Positions 50,689 to 61,411 of a DNA stretch of 64,000 nt are shown here, in pieces. The first letter of the stretch is position 1. Each line of letters opens with the position of its first letter. The stretch lies in NCBI GenBank assembly GCA_963971225.1, contig OZ020267.1, positions 111,122,163 to 111,186,162 of the forward strand. The letters are read 5' to 3'. This DNA is from Melieria omissa. Lineage: Eukaryota > Arthropoda > Insecta > Diptera > Ulidiidae. The notes below the pieces were generated by a model that was not told the DNA's origin, made no database searches, and worked only from the letters and a program-made list of their open reading frames with translations. Both the position numbers and the translations under genes were made by a program.

Positions 50689-51348
50689 TCCTAGGTGAAG
50701 CTCTTAGATCAAAAAGCGAAAAAAATTAATAGTAATATTTGGATTACTTAGTTTCTTCTCTAGCCGGAAGTAGCCGGAACTTTTTTTAAGCTGAGTAGGC
50801 TGAAAATCGGCGCCTCCTAACAGGTTTAAATCTTCATAAACACAGATCAACCCTTGTTCTGGCTGAATACCAAAGACCTACGGACTGAAACCATACGATT
50901 TGCTATTATCCCGTCTGGCAATTGGCCACAACAGGAGCCGCCCACCTCGTGGGTCCGTTTTCGTTTCCTTGTTTGTGTCGTCCTATTTTACGACCTGTTT
51001 CTTACTTATCGTGTAATGCATTTTCTTGGATAGATTCTTGTGGCTAATGATTCATTGGACATGCAATTGGACATGGTTGTTCTGTTCCACATAGCAATGC
51101 CATACACTGACTTTGTATTCAACTATTTCAACGACCTCAAAAAATATATTGCATCTTACTTGGGCAGCAAGGTTGAGTAGAGCTGGGTGTCTGCTAAGTC
51201 TCAATGTTAGTCAGTCAGAGAATTTATGTCAGAATTTTCATCTTTAAAGAGTTGTTGCTGTTCGGTACTACCTAATGGCTTCTTTAAAGTCCATCGAAAA
51301 TTGTCCTCTATTAGTAGTCGTAATATGTCTAAATTTGTCCACTAAAAG
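50689..51348 (+). other. Intronic DNA without recognised elements
   Basis: Nothing recognised. Confidence 0.4.
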
Positions 51349-52282
51349 TACAGGTTGGTCTATATAGCGTTTGAAATTTAAACTACGCGTTATTTCGAGA
51401 ATGGCAGTCCAAAAGTTATTCAATTTGTGTTCGTAATTTAGCTAACAGTTTGACATTTACGGGATACGCTTCAACAAAATTAGGAAATATTGGGAACTTA
51501 CTTCCAAAGTAGAGAGTCTTCAACCCAAACTGTAAGAAATTAGAAAAAAAAAATTCAAACAAAATATTTGCCTCAGTTTCTCAGACTCAGTTTGTGGATC
51601 AATTTCTGAAGCGAGCTAGTGAAACTGGATCGTTAATGGACCAAACAACCCGTTCCCTTTCTCATGCAGTGCGCACAGCTGAAAGCATTGCTTTGGTAGC
51701 CGAAAATGTGCGTGAACATTCATCAATGTCAACTCGCCATAGCTTTCAGGAATTGAACATATCTCGCACTTCTTTGATCAGAATTTTACATAAAGATCTG
51801 ATTTTACATAAAGATGAAGGCTTACAAAATTCAATTGGTTCAAGAACTGAAGGCTCATGACCATCCGGCACATAAAAACCGAACTTTTGGGCACTGTTTT
51901 AAAAAATCGACTAATCAGCCGAAATTCTGAAGTCAATTGGCCTCGGAGCTGCGATTTAAGTCCGTTGGACCTTGTTTTGTGGGAGCAGTGAAGGACAAGT
52001 GTTATGTTTACCCTCCAGAGACGATTGAAGCTTTGAAACTTGAAATCGAAGTTGCCATTCAGGAAATTCTACCCGGAGTAATCGAAAAAGTACTTGAAAA
52101 TTTGGTTGACTGATTGGCGTACTGTAAGGCCAGTCGTGGCACTCATATGAACGATATCGTTTTTCATTCTTAAATAACAAAGTCCAAGCTTTGTTATAAA
52201 ACAGGAATTTTCAAAATATATTCATTAGTTTTTTTTTTAATAACCGATTCAAATTCCAAATCTTAAATGGTCCACCCTGTAG
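51349..52282 (+). mobile_element. Mariner-family transposon, internally deleted
   Basis: The ends TACAGGTTGGTCTAT and (reverse complement) TACAGGGTGGACCATT form inverted repeats next to TA. The first part (51594-51860) gives DQFLKRASETG, a helix-turn-helix-like region with LNISRTSLIRILHKDL, then after a frameshift AYKIQLVQELKAHDHP. The end gives VGAVKDKCYVYPPETIEAL and YCKASRGTHMNDIVFH, typical of the C-terminus of insect IS630/Tc1-mariner transposases. The catalytic centre is largely missing. A local duplication of ATTTTACATAAAGATCTG caused the frameshift. Inactive relic. Confidence 0.88.
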
Positions 52283-52471
52283 TGGTAAATCCACCTTTCA
52301 TGTTGTCCCATGGCCTTCGAATTGCATATCGGATCTTTTACTGTCAAATTGTTTAATCTAATCCATGGTTCGGTTCCACAAAAGTGTACATCCAAACATC
52401 TTCTTAACTATAATTAGACTGCTAACTTCATTTTTTTTTGTTCCATGGAAACTAACTCACATCAAGGCAGA

Positions 52472-52622
52472 TGTTAGGTTATGTTAGGTTCGGATAGATT
52501 AGAAACATATGAGAATGTTTCTTGTGAATAGCGATAGAAGTAGAGGAGTGTCTAACCAGTTTCAACAGAGAATCGAACCTGATGCATGCGGTGCGAAAAT
52601 CCAACGCCAGACCGACTATTTG
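52472..52622 (-). mobile_element. Short SINE relic, antisense
   Basis: A GTTAGGTTATGTTAGGTT tail (reverse of an AACCT tail) lies next to a reversed head: AATAGCGATAGAAGTAGAGG, then AGAATCGAACCTGATGC (B box). The body between is deleted. Confidence 0.6.
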
Positions 52623-54028
52623 ACACATAAAGTTATTAAGTTGTTATATTTTATCTTAAACGAAGAAGGATGTCAAATGTTGTCAGAGCCCCTGAATGAC
52701 TAATCCTTTTTGAACAAGAAACTAAAAAAGAGGCTCGATTACGCGATCTATCTGTATCTATCTAACGAACTAGATCAGATTAGTTGCAATGTTGCCGCAT
52801 ATTTTCATATGGTAATAAATAAAAATCTTATTTCCATTTTGAACGCATGAAAGGACAGAAAATTTTACTTGTATACTAAAATTTTAAGCAATTATTATTA
52901 TTCAAACAATTTAACTTATTATATAACTTATTCTATATTCAAATTATATACGTAACTATACTAGAAATAATAAGTAGTATTATTTTTTTTTGAATTGGAA
53001 CTAAGTTTACAATAAAAATCGCCACCATTGCTAAAATAAACTCTTGAATCGCAAATACTTCGCACTCCACATAACTGTTTTCCTAATACATAACAAAAAA
53101 TGCATCCTGACTCTGCTTTATTGCAATAAATATTTGAACAAAAATGTGCATCGAAACTCAAACAAATGAACACCGCTGCTAATTAGTGTAATAAATGATG
53201 ACAATGCAGCGGTTTTTAGTCAAATAATGCCACACATTATCGAAATAAATGAACATAAACAATTTGAATAAAAATCAAATTAAATGCGCATTCAAAACAA
53301 TATAAACTAATTAAATGTAAAACAAATAAACGCAAAATTACTATAAATTATATAACAAAACAAATATTCAATTCAATTCATATACAAACAAAACCAAAGC
53401 AAATTGAAATTAATGTGGTTCCTGTGTTGCAGATGCAAATTTTTCGGATTTTCCATATATACAATATTTGACACGTAAGTTTGGGTATTTTGAAGTGCAG
53501 CGAAAAAAATATATAAAAATATAAAAGGAAAAATTCTTATATCGGCCTGTAGACTGCGTTGGTGTTGCTGAAAATTGTTTTCGTGTTTTTCTCTAACGAT
53601 GATAAGGTTGTGGATAGTTCGAGCAATGAGCAGCAAAATGTATTAAAGATTTCATTTTCTTTGAGAGGAATTTCCAAAATAAGTAATAGTCTCCTAGACA
53701 AAAAAAGAGACACCATCACCACTGAAAGCTGCTTTGTAACGTTCTCTGTAAAACAGACTGAAAAATGTTTTGGACTTTATCTTCCTCTTGTAATCTGATG
53801 TAGATTAGATATGATCTGTAATAGTTCTTCATATTCGAGTGTGGTCAAAAAAGTTTCGAACCTAACACTGAAAACTTTATTCACTGTTTACTAAAATTGT
53901 ATGAAAATTTTTATTATATCATATTATTTTTTTTACTTATTTTAAGTTTGTTTTACACACTCTCCTTGTAAGTCTACGCACTTCTCTCAGTTATGCTCTG
54001 ATCTCTTTAACGCGTCCATTTGGAGCAT
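52623..54028 (+). other. Intronic DNA, AT-rich
   Basis: Very AT-rich between 52.9 and 53.5 kb. Near 53840 the string GTGTGGTCAAAAAAGTTTCG resembles a mariner end but no partner end was found. Confidence 0.4.
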
Positions 54029-54032
54029 TTAA

Positions 54033-54504
54033 CCCTTTGGCTGCAGGTTTTTACTGGGGAAAGTTCCATAAGAAATTTTTTAATTTTAATACTCGGACTC
54101 TGTTTTTTTTTTAGTGTTTTTCTATGAGAGTGACCACATCGTCGTGGCTGTAATAATAACTTGAACATAAACTTTTCACGCATAACGAAAATTTGAATAT
54201 TTTTTCATTTACTTCAGCCAAAATTAAAAAAAAAAAGTTTCTAAATTGACAAAAAAAAACCGTCAAATTAAAAAGTTCTCCAATTTTGTCTGCTTCTTCC
54301 TCCTTTACTATGTCAAAATATTTAATTAAAAAAACGTGTATACTTCTCTTCTTTAAACTTAAATATTTAGTTTATTAATTTCGTATTTTTCCTAAAACTT
54401 CAAACTATTCTTAAGACCAACAAAAAATTTATTCTTGAAACCACAGAAGATTCAGACGTCCACAAAAAAGCAATGTGCCATATGGAAACAAAATAGCGAA
54501 AGGG
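54033..54504. mobile_element. piggyBac-like MITE, 472 bp
   Basis: The ends CCCTTTGGCTGCAGG and (reverse complement) CCCTTTCGCTATTTTG are flanked by TTAA on both sides (54029-54032, 54505-54508). Its right 170 bp match 38159-38328 at about 90%. No transposase frame. Confidence 0.85.
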
Positions 54505-54508
54505 TTAA

Positions 54509-55328
54509 AATTATCATTAAAACCTGATTTTTGGTCTAACATGATTCCTCATGTTCAATCATGAAATTAAATTTCAACTGAAACGTTTCCCCTTTTACCT
54601 TCAACTACCAAGAAGGTTTTAAACTTTCCATACTAAACTTCATTCCTTGCAAATTCAAATTTCTGGCTCAGTGAATCCCCTTGAGTGGGCACCACACGTG
54701 CTTCCCTAAGTTTGTTTTCTATTGTTATTTTATTTATTTTTATATTTTCTTCAATTACTGCAGTTATTGAAGTTATTTTTTTTCTACAGATTCGTCAAAG
54801 CAAACAAAAGGCTTTTGTGCTCAGTTGCCAATACTGAGACAAAATTTTTATTAAAAAACGTATTCGAAGTATTTTTTAGGCGCTGAAATTGGAAATGTTG
54901 CTATAACAAATCAAAAATTAATGAAAATATGAATTTTCAAATTGAACTGGAAACTTGTGAAATTTCAGACCTGACACAGAGTGACCATTTGTTGAGTTGA
55001 ACTTCTGAAAAAAGTGAAGTCTTGCAGATACAAAATTTATAGATTACCCACTGTTGACTTGAGTTCAAGAATTTACTGTCTCAATTTTGAAGGAATAAAT
55101 TTTTGAAATTTTTTTATTCGATTTTTTTTAATTTACACTGAACACACATTTGTCCGTCCACATTTTGATGCGTTCAGACATTCATACAAAATGTGTATTT
55201 GCGAGTATAATAATGTCTGTTTAATAATCTGTCTTATATTTTGCTTCAACATTGTACAATTTCTACAAATCATTTTCAACAATTTTTGACTTTGTTCGAT
55301 TTGTATTGAAACCACATTTGTAAATACT
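54509..55328 (+). other. Intronic DNA without recognised elements
   Basis: AT-rich, nothing recognised. Confidence 0.4.
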
Positions 55329-55495
55329 GTTACGAAAATTCCAAGTTCGTTTTGATTGTGTTTGAAAATAAAACAACTTCAACTATTCAGCGCAAAACGC
55401 AGTCAGAAACTAACAATCACTTTATTTACAGAATTACACTTTGCTTGTATCTAGACTTGTTACCACTTTGGTTATTCAACACAGTGCCTTATCGT
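55329..55495 (-). mobile_element. LTR fragment, antisense
   Basis: Matches the start of the antisense LTR copies (TGTTACGAAAATTCC ... CACTTTATTTACAGAATTAC ... CAACACAGTG) and then stops. The half with the TATA box and Su(Hw)-type word is absent. Confidence 0.8.
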
Positions 55496-56131
55496 TTCAG
55501 TACGTTCACATCTCAATGTCTTAAAACTCTCATACATAACTTTTATAGTTATGCAGCTATTAGTCTCAAAATTGCCTGATTTATATTTAAGTAAATGACA
55601 ACCATAAAATAGTTTTTTCAAAATACATTTTTGATATTAAAATAATAAAAATAAATAAAGAAAATATTTAAGAGCTCAAAATTGGTTCAAATTCCTCCCT
55701 CCAAGTTGTCTTTTCATAGCTTTGACGCCACTTTCTTGCCACTTTTTCTGCTCCAATGGTCACTCTAACGTCATAGAGTCATACAAAAAATACAAAATCA
55801 ACAACAGCAATCAAAACAAACGCAACCGTGCGCAATATTTTCTTTACATTTCGTGATTTTTTGCATATCTTTTAAATAAACAGTGCCGCATTGTTTTCAT
55901 ATGTAGGAAGGAAGTTGCGTGGATATTTCGCGAATTGTACTCTCACATTCATTTTGCAGTGGGATACAATTCAAACAATCAACAATTTAACACATACAAA
56001 CATAGCATATGTGCCCATGCGTGTGTGTGTGTGTGCTCTTGTGTTGGTGTTGGTAATTTTTTTGTGGCGCCGTTTACCGACGTGTACACTTCCTTTGGCG
56101 GCGCCCCGTGGCATGTGACAAAGCAGCAAAG

Positions 56132-56133
<2 letters not shown>

Positions 56134-56162
<29 letters not shown>
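56134..56162 (+). repeat. AC microsatellite
   Basis: Uninterrupted AC run of 29 bp. Confidence 0.95.
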
Positions 56163-56166
<4 letters not shown>

Positions 56167-56617
56167 GCACTGATGCGGCAGCAGCAAAAAAACAAACAAT
56201 TTTTGCCGCAAAACGTAAAGCAACGTAATACGCGCTTTGGCACGAAAGAACGTAAAGCAAAAACGGGGTTTTTGTTGTTGTTATTGTTGTTGTTGCTGCA
56301 ACAATGAAAAGTGCAATAGCAACAACAACAACAACAGCAATCTCGAAATGGCAAAGCCGCAACGCGCATTGCACTTTAATAACATAAAAGCGCAGCTGCC
56401 GGTTGAGCGCGTGAGAGAGTCTCTCTATTTGCCTGTGCGTGCTTGCATTTGTGTGTGTGTACGTAGGTTTTTTTTTCTGTTTGTGTTGCATTAAGCCTTT
56501 CAATACGGTGCGACACATACAATGCGATTGCTTGGTTAGCGCATTTACTCGGCTATGGTGCACAATGCTCTGCTGCTTTGATTGCTGCGCCACTTTATAT
56601 TTTCTATTTGACATTGG

Positions 56618-56640
56618 CACACACACACACACACACACAC
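56618..56640 (+). repeat. AC microsatellite
   Basis: Uninterrupted AC run of 23 bp. Confidence 0.95.
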
Positions 56641-57233
56641 GTATACATATAGGTACATGTTTAAGTTTTTGTATGCGTTGTTAATTTGTTTAGGGGCTCG
56701 ACTGCACAGCAAAGCTTGTTTGTGTTTGCTTTGACGATGTTTTCGTTCGTCTTTCATAGGTCGATACGCTTCGATAGGGTCTTCTGGCAGTGAAAATACA
56801 CACAAAAGAGCACTAGAAAAGTGAGCAAAATGAAAGAGAAAATATTGAAAAGAAAACATATAAAGTATCCACAAGATTTAGTGGTCGTTTTTGTGTGCCC
56901 AGTTTGCAGTTAGCCAACAGTTTGCTACATAAAATAAAAACTTATCGAGTTGCAGTCGATCTCAACCATTTCATTAATGATTTATTTGCTGAAAAATTTA
57001 TTTTCATTTCCTGTTCTTTGGGTTATTACTAACCGAAACCTCGCAAGCATTGCTCGAACTGAACATCCTAAACGAAACTTATTGGTTTTTGATAAATCAA
57101 TAGTTAGTTCCATTCCCTGTCGAACAGCATTGAAATATCAATTGTCGTCGTCTTCAAAGTTGCAGCTTACATCTACTTACTTCACTTCTCTGCGTTGCTG
57201 TCTACAAATTTTCCATATGCCACACCGCCGAAC

Positions 57234-57247
57234 GCCCAAAAATATGC
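57234..57247 (-). promoter_or_regulatory. Su(Hw)-type motif beside the Lar exon
   Basis: GCCCAAAAATATGC, two mismatches from the core, ending 65 bp before the Ig1 exon. It is the only copy between 48.6 and 60.8 kb. Confidence 0.6.
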
Positions 57248-57312
57248 TTCTAAATTTTAACTCTTTTCAAAATCATACTAAATTCTCTTGTATCACTTTT
57301 TGTCTTCTGCAG

Positions 57313-57444
57313 ATCCACCGGAGATCATCAAGAAGCCGCAAAATCAGGGCGTACGTGTGGGAGGCGTGGCCAGCTTTTACTGTGCAGCACGCGGTGATCC
57401 GCCGCCATCGATAGTTTGGCGCAAGAATGCCAAAAAAGTATCAG
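57313..57444 (+). CDS. Lar: Lar internal exon, first half of Ig domain 1
   Basis: This 132-bp exon encodes the N-terminal half of the first extracellular Ig domain of the receptor protein tyrosine phosphatase Lar. Lar is a cell-surface adhesion receptor used in axon guidance and synapse growth. The frame reads PPEIIKKPQNQG, then an FYCAARGDPPP block with the first Ig cysteine, then the IVWRK tryptophan motif. This is nearly identical to Drosophila Lar as I recall it. The acceptor is a pyrimidine tract ending CTTCTGCAG at 57312. The donor is TCAG/GTGAGT at 57444/57445. The exon starts and ends in phase 1; the leading AT completes a split codon, probably His. The upstream exon with the signal peptide is not in the window. 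Similar Ig domains occur in paralogous type IIa phosphatases, but the match is to Lar. Confidence 0.95.
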
Positions 57445-57544
57445 GTGAGTGCAGTTTTAAGCCAAACATTTGGCTACAATTGCCAACTTTTATCGCATAC
57501 TAAATGGTTTCTGTTTTTTTGTTGTTGTTTTTTCTTCAACACAG
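57445..57544 (+). other. Lar: Short Lar intron splitting Ig1
   Basis: A 100-bp phase-1 intron with a GTGAGT donor and a pyrimidine-rich acceptor ending ACACAG. It is tiny beside its neighbours, which exceed 57 kb and 6.2 kb. Confidence 0.93.
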
Positions 57545-57706
57545 GCACACAATCGCGCTACACGGTGCTGGAGCAGCCCGGCGGCGTTTCCATATTACGT
57601 ATCGAACCAGTGCGTGCTGGCCGTGACGATGCGCCCTACGAGTGCGTAGCCGAGAACGGTGTGGGCGATGCAGTTTCCGCTGATGCAACACTAACCGTCT
57701 ATGAAG
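57545..57706 (+). CDS. Lar: Lar internal exon, second half of Ig domain 1
   Basis: This 162-bp exon completes the first Ig domain of Lar. It reads TQSRYTVLEQPGG, then SILRIEPVRAGRDDAPYEC with the second Ig cysteine in the usual D-x-A-x-Y-x-C form, then VAENGVGDAVSADATLTVYEG. The acceptor is TTCAACACAG at 57544 and the donor is GAAG/GTGAGT at 57706/57707. Phase is 1 on both sides, so this exon and the previous one are symmetric and join in frame across a split Gly codon. No stop, frameshift or missing cysteine is seen. The following exon (start of Ig2) is not found before 64000, so the next intron exceeds 6.2 kb. Confidence 0.95.
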
Positions 57707-59340
57707 GTGAGTCCTGAACAAAAACAACACAACTAACATATATTTTATTACATATAGAAAAAAGAGTGCACGAAGCACTTAGGGAAATTTCATATGAAAC
57801 TATAAACTTTCAGTTAAGGTTGTCGACTCAAGTGCAGAGCAGAAGGGGAGGGAGTGCGGCTACGCAGTTAGGGAGATATGGGCTGCTGGTGTTATCCAGG
57901 CATGAAGCACTGTGTAGCTTAAAATTACCCGACTAAATGTAAACAAACTTCGTGCATTGATTTTAAATTAAAACTTTCACCTCTCTTCGTCTCCCTCGCC
58001 CTCTCTCTCTATGGCTGCCATACAGTAAAAAAAAAAAACAATTTACATTAACTTTAGACAGGCAAACACACGCACACATATGGACGTGGATACGGCAAAT
58101 GTAAATATTTGTGTGCTATGCACGCATGTGTATGTGTATGTGTGTGTGTATATATGTGTGCTGTGTGCACATTAGTGGCGCACTAAAGGGAGATGCGGTT
58201 CCCAGCCGGTTGTCAGCAGTGCTCCCGCTTTTCGCCTGCCAACAGCGCAATGTTGCCATACATACTCGCATGTGTACAGATATATTTCTGTGTGTGCGTA
58301 TGTGTGTATGTTTGTATTTGTGTGCTTACTTGCCAGCACTTGATTTACTTTATTTATACTTATTTTAAAAGTAAAGGATAAAGTTTTCGGTTACCAAAAG
58401 CCTAATCAACTTACGTCGTTACGGTTGAAACTTTCAAGTGGGACACGTCCGTGTGCGGGCAAAGCGGCTGCATGTGTTGTGCTGCCGCGACATGAGTTGG
58501 ACAAGTGTGAAAGCGCAATGTTGGGATGTGCGGGGGAGCAGGGTCGACCCTTATAATCGAGCATTTGGTATAATAAACCAGATTTACGAGTGGGTGTTAA
58601 TTGCTGGGTATAGTTTTGAGTACGAAACTTTGAGAGAATCAGTGAGCGCCAAGCAGCAACAACAACAACAACAAAAATACAAATACAAATAACAAAAATC
58701 AAAATTAAAACAAGCAACAAAAACTCTAAATCATGTAAATCGAAGTACAAAAACCTTAAAACAAATTTCAACTGTGCAGCATTTGCGAGGAAACATTAGA
58801 ACGCAGAAAAAATTTGTTGAAAATCAAAAAAAAAAGTTAAACAAATTCGAAGCAAAAAATTTAAGTGAATTGCAAACATACTGTAAAATCGAAGTTTGTT
58901 CAATTAAAATTTACCATTAAAATTGCAATGAAAAGTTAAACGCACATTGGAGCTTGTGTACTCATTGCTTTTCTCTCTTTTTCACACACACTTTGTGGTT
59001 TCTATCATTATCATTGTTGTTGTTTTGCGTTGTGTATGTTTTCATTTGCTTTTTCTCTGTCCTGTTTTTATTGTAGTTGTTGTTGTGCTTAAATGAAAAG
59101 TTAAATAACACTTTGAAAGTCATCGTGTGTCGTTTGGTGTGATGCGAAAGCGGTTTCACGTTGTGTCGAGTTGAGAAAGTTTGACTAATTTCTGATATTG
59201 TTTGTTTATTGTTTAGATTTGTGGTTTTAGCTAATCGGCAATAAGTTTTATTGAGCTAATGTAAATATTTGAGGCAAATTTTATTTAAAGAAATTTTTTG
59301 TTCGTTTGAGTTGGCTTAGCGAAGCTTGCAATATGGTCGA
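57707..59340 (+). other. Intronic DNA just after Ig1
   Basis: TG-rich stretches at about 58120-58160 and 58290-58325, and a CAA run near 58656. No exon or element recognised. Confidence 0.5.
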
Positions 59341-59542
59341 TCTAACGAGGCGGGGATTGTCTTTGAGGCATAAAAAGTAATAGAAAACAAATATTCTTGT
59401 CATTCAAGTTCTATTCAAAGGTTAGCCTGCAGTTTTTTTTTAGTATTTTCACTACTCTTTTCTTCGTTACTTGGCGGTTATTAAATTGTGATAACCCAAA
59501 ATATGAAGTCACGAAAATTTTGTGACCTACTCTTTATGTGAA

Positions 59543-59654
59543 TAAATATATAGTCCTGAACACGTCACACAGTATACCCTACTGTACCAACCGGGAATAG
59601 TGGTATCAAAACGACGCTAATTGGATGATGGAACATCGCCACTTGAACCAACCA
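59543..59654 (+). mobile_element. SINE, second subtype, with target duplication
   Basis: 112 bp containing TAGTGGTATCAAAACGACGC and a CCACTTGAACCAACCAA tail. It is flanked by a perfect 14-bp duplication ACTCTTTATGTGAA (59529-59542 and 59655-59668). Confidence 0.88.
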
Positions 59655-60342
59655 ACTCTTTATGTGAAAGTGTCTTATCAGATGTGGTTTCTTCTTACAC
59701 TCACAAACTTGAGACACTGATCGCCTTTAAGCCATAGAAAAAACTCATTCAACTTCTATTCAAAAGGAAGCCTACGGTTCTTTTAGTTTTTTCACTGTTC
59801 TTTTCTTTGTTAATTGGTGGCTATCAAATTGTGAAAATTCAAATTTTAAAGTCACTAAATTTTTGTGACCCTGTTTTAAAGTCACAAAAATTTTGTGACC
59901 CTGTTTATCAAATTGTGAAAATTAAAAAAGTCAAAGTCAAAAGTCAAAAAAATTAAAAAAAAGTCACTAAAAGTTTGTGACCCTGTTTTAAAGTCACTAA
60001 AATTTTGTGACCCTGTATCTCTTCATATGTAACTTCTCCTTACTCTTATAGCCTTTGAGTCATAAGGAAGAGAAAAAAAAATATTCTGATCATTCAAAAT
60101 CTATTCAAAAGCAAGCCTAGAGTTCTTTTAGTATCTTCACTGTTTTTTGTTTCTTTGGTAATTAACAGTTATCAAATTGTGGAAAGTCAAACTTTAAAGT
60201 GGCTAAATCTATGTAACCCTGTTTAAAAGTATCTCTTCAGATGTGGTCTCTCCTTATACTCAAATAATTGAAGCACAGATCGTCTCTAAGCCATGAAAGG
60301 AGTAAAACTAAATAATTTAACTTAACTTTTCTTCATTAGTAT

Positions 60343-60929
60343 TGTTACGAAAATGACTTCTTTAAGTTCGTTTCTGGATTGTGCTTGAAAAAAAAATCAA
60401 CTTCAATTATTCAGCGCAAACCGCAATCAGAAACCAACAATCACTTTATTTACAGATTTACACTTTGCTTGTCTTTACATTACTTCTATTGCACTATCTT
60501 CTTGGATAACTAAATTCTACCAGGTGGATTTAGTCATACTACTAACCAGGTTTAGTTTTCGGTGAGCATGTGGTATCAAAACGGCGTCGATGCGCTAATT
60601 GTGACTTGCAGGGGGACAACTGTGAGTCAGCCACTTCAACCAACCAACGCAACTACGATTGCATGTTTCCCCTTTGCGGGCTCAAATTAGATTCGGCCCT
60701 CTGCACTGCACACTGCTGCCTTTTATACTTGTCTGGTTATCGCGCCGACTGTTCTAGCACATTCCAATTGGACAATGCTCGATCACTCTCGCACAGCCCA
60801 TCACCTTCGCGAACCATCCTTGCCATATCGGAATTATAGCAAGTTTTCCGTACTCTAAAGTGCGTGCCTAAAAGTATGCCCGTAAAAGCATTCATGCATA
60901 GCACAGCAATAGAGTGCCCCATTTTTACA
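60343..60929 (-). mobile_element. Solo LTR, antisense, containing a SINE
   Basis: A copy of the 9241-9644 family in reverse, from TGTTACGAAAATGAC to CCATTTTTACA, with a perfect 4-bp duplication GTAT on both sides (60339-60342 and 60930-60933). It keeps TATAAAAGGCAGCAGTG on the minus strand and a Su(Hw)-type word at 60866-60879. Its extra length is explained by the SINE at 60494-60650. Confidence 0.88.
60494..60650 (+). mobile_element. SINE inside the LTR
   Basis: 157 bp with GTGGTATCAAAACGGCGTCG and a CCACTTCAACCAACCAACG tail. The LTR sequence ACTTCTATTGCA before it and ACTACGATTGCA after it form an aged target duplication (2-3 mismatches). Confidence 0.8.
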
Positions 60930-61016
60930 GTATTAATGATTATCAAATTTTGAAGACCCAATCCCAGTCCTTTTCTAGAAGTATCACCTCAGATGTGGTT
61001 TCTCTTTACTCTCAAA

Positions 61017-61411
61017 GGTTAGGTTAGGTTGCGGTGGCTGCCTCTATAAGAGACACACTCGGAGGCCTGAAAGAACCATTGTGATACCACATATTTCACC
61101 CGTTTTTGAACTGTGTATGCAACACTGTTTTGCCAACATATGTTACAGCACACATTTCAAGCGGATGGGGAAAGGGGGGTGACCTACAGTTTAACGCCGA
61201 ATCCGAACGGCGATTGGCAGTTTTTCGTTCACACTTGGAGGTTTTGTCATTGCCTGCCAAGAGCGCACTTGTGCGATTCTTGTAATTCTCATTCCCTTCA
61301 TGTGGATAGCGATAGAAGTAGATGAGTTGTTTACCAGCCCGAGCCAGGAATCGAACCTGGAGCCTTTGGCATGAGAAGCCAGCGCGCTACCCGCTTGACT
61401 ATCGAGGCCGG
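61017..61411 (-). mobile_element. tRNA-derived SINE, full length, antisense
   Basis: 395 bp. On the minus strand it starts with an intact tRNA-like head (GCCGGCCTCGATAGTCAAGC then GGGTAGCGCGCTGG, A box) and the B box GGTTCGATTCC. It then has the family body (ATCCACATGAAGGGAATG, ATTCGGCGTTAAACTGTAGG, GTGGTATCACAATGG) and an (AACCT)n tail. It is flanked by CTCAAA (61011-61016, 61412-61417). Best reference copy for this family here. Confidence 0.93.

Larger units (their letters stand above)
55496..57233 (+). other. Intronic DNA upstream of the Lar exons
   Basis: Contains AC runs at 56134-56162 and 56618-56640 and GTT/CAA tracts at 56270-56337. Long overlapping open frames here come from these runs. 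No exon recognised. Confidence 0.5.
1..57312 (+). other. Lar: Long 5' intron of Lar (partial)
   Basis: No open frame in this span looks like a conserved protein exon. Most longer frames come from microsatellites (TTTTA, ACTCT, TG/AC, CAA) or from transposon remains. The span ends at the Ig1 acceptor. Very long 5' introns are known for Lar in Drosophila, so I read the whole span as intron. A small unrecognised nested gene or a 5' non-coding exon cannot be excluded. Confidence 0.8.
59360..61010 (+). repeat. Satellite-like array with GTGACCCTG blocks
   Basis: Three to four degenerate copies of a roughly 300-bp unit. Repeated blocks are CATTCAANTTCTATTCAAA, TATCAAATTGTGAAAA, AAAGTCACTAAAATTTTGTG followed by ACCCTGT, and TCAGATGTGGTTTCTCCTTA (59689, 60237, 60981). 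Within it the AAAGTCAC...GACCCTG piece is itself repeated at 59850-60015. The array is broken by SINEs (59543, 61017) and an LTR (60343). Confidence 0.8.

Noticed and set aside
53835..54028. Possible mariner-like end and transposase remnant
   Set aside because: GTGTGGTCAAAAAAGTTTCG looks like a mariner terminus, but no partner end or clear protein frame was found; left unresolved.
55979..56638. 219-codon open frame on the minus strand
   Set aside because: It runs through AC/TG and GTT/CAA repeats (CVCVCV, VVVVVA and TTTITTTK runs), so it is repeat translation.
57536..57778. Antisense open frame opposite the second Lar exon
   Set aside because: It is the shadow of the real coding strand.
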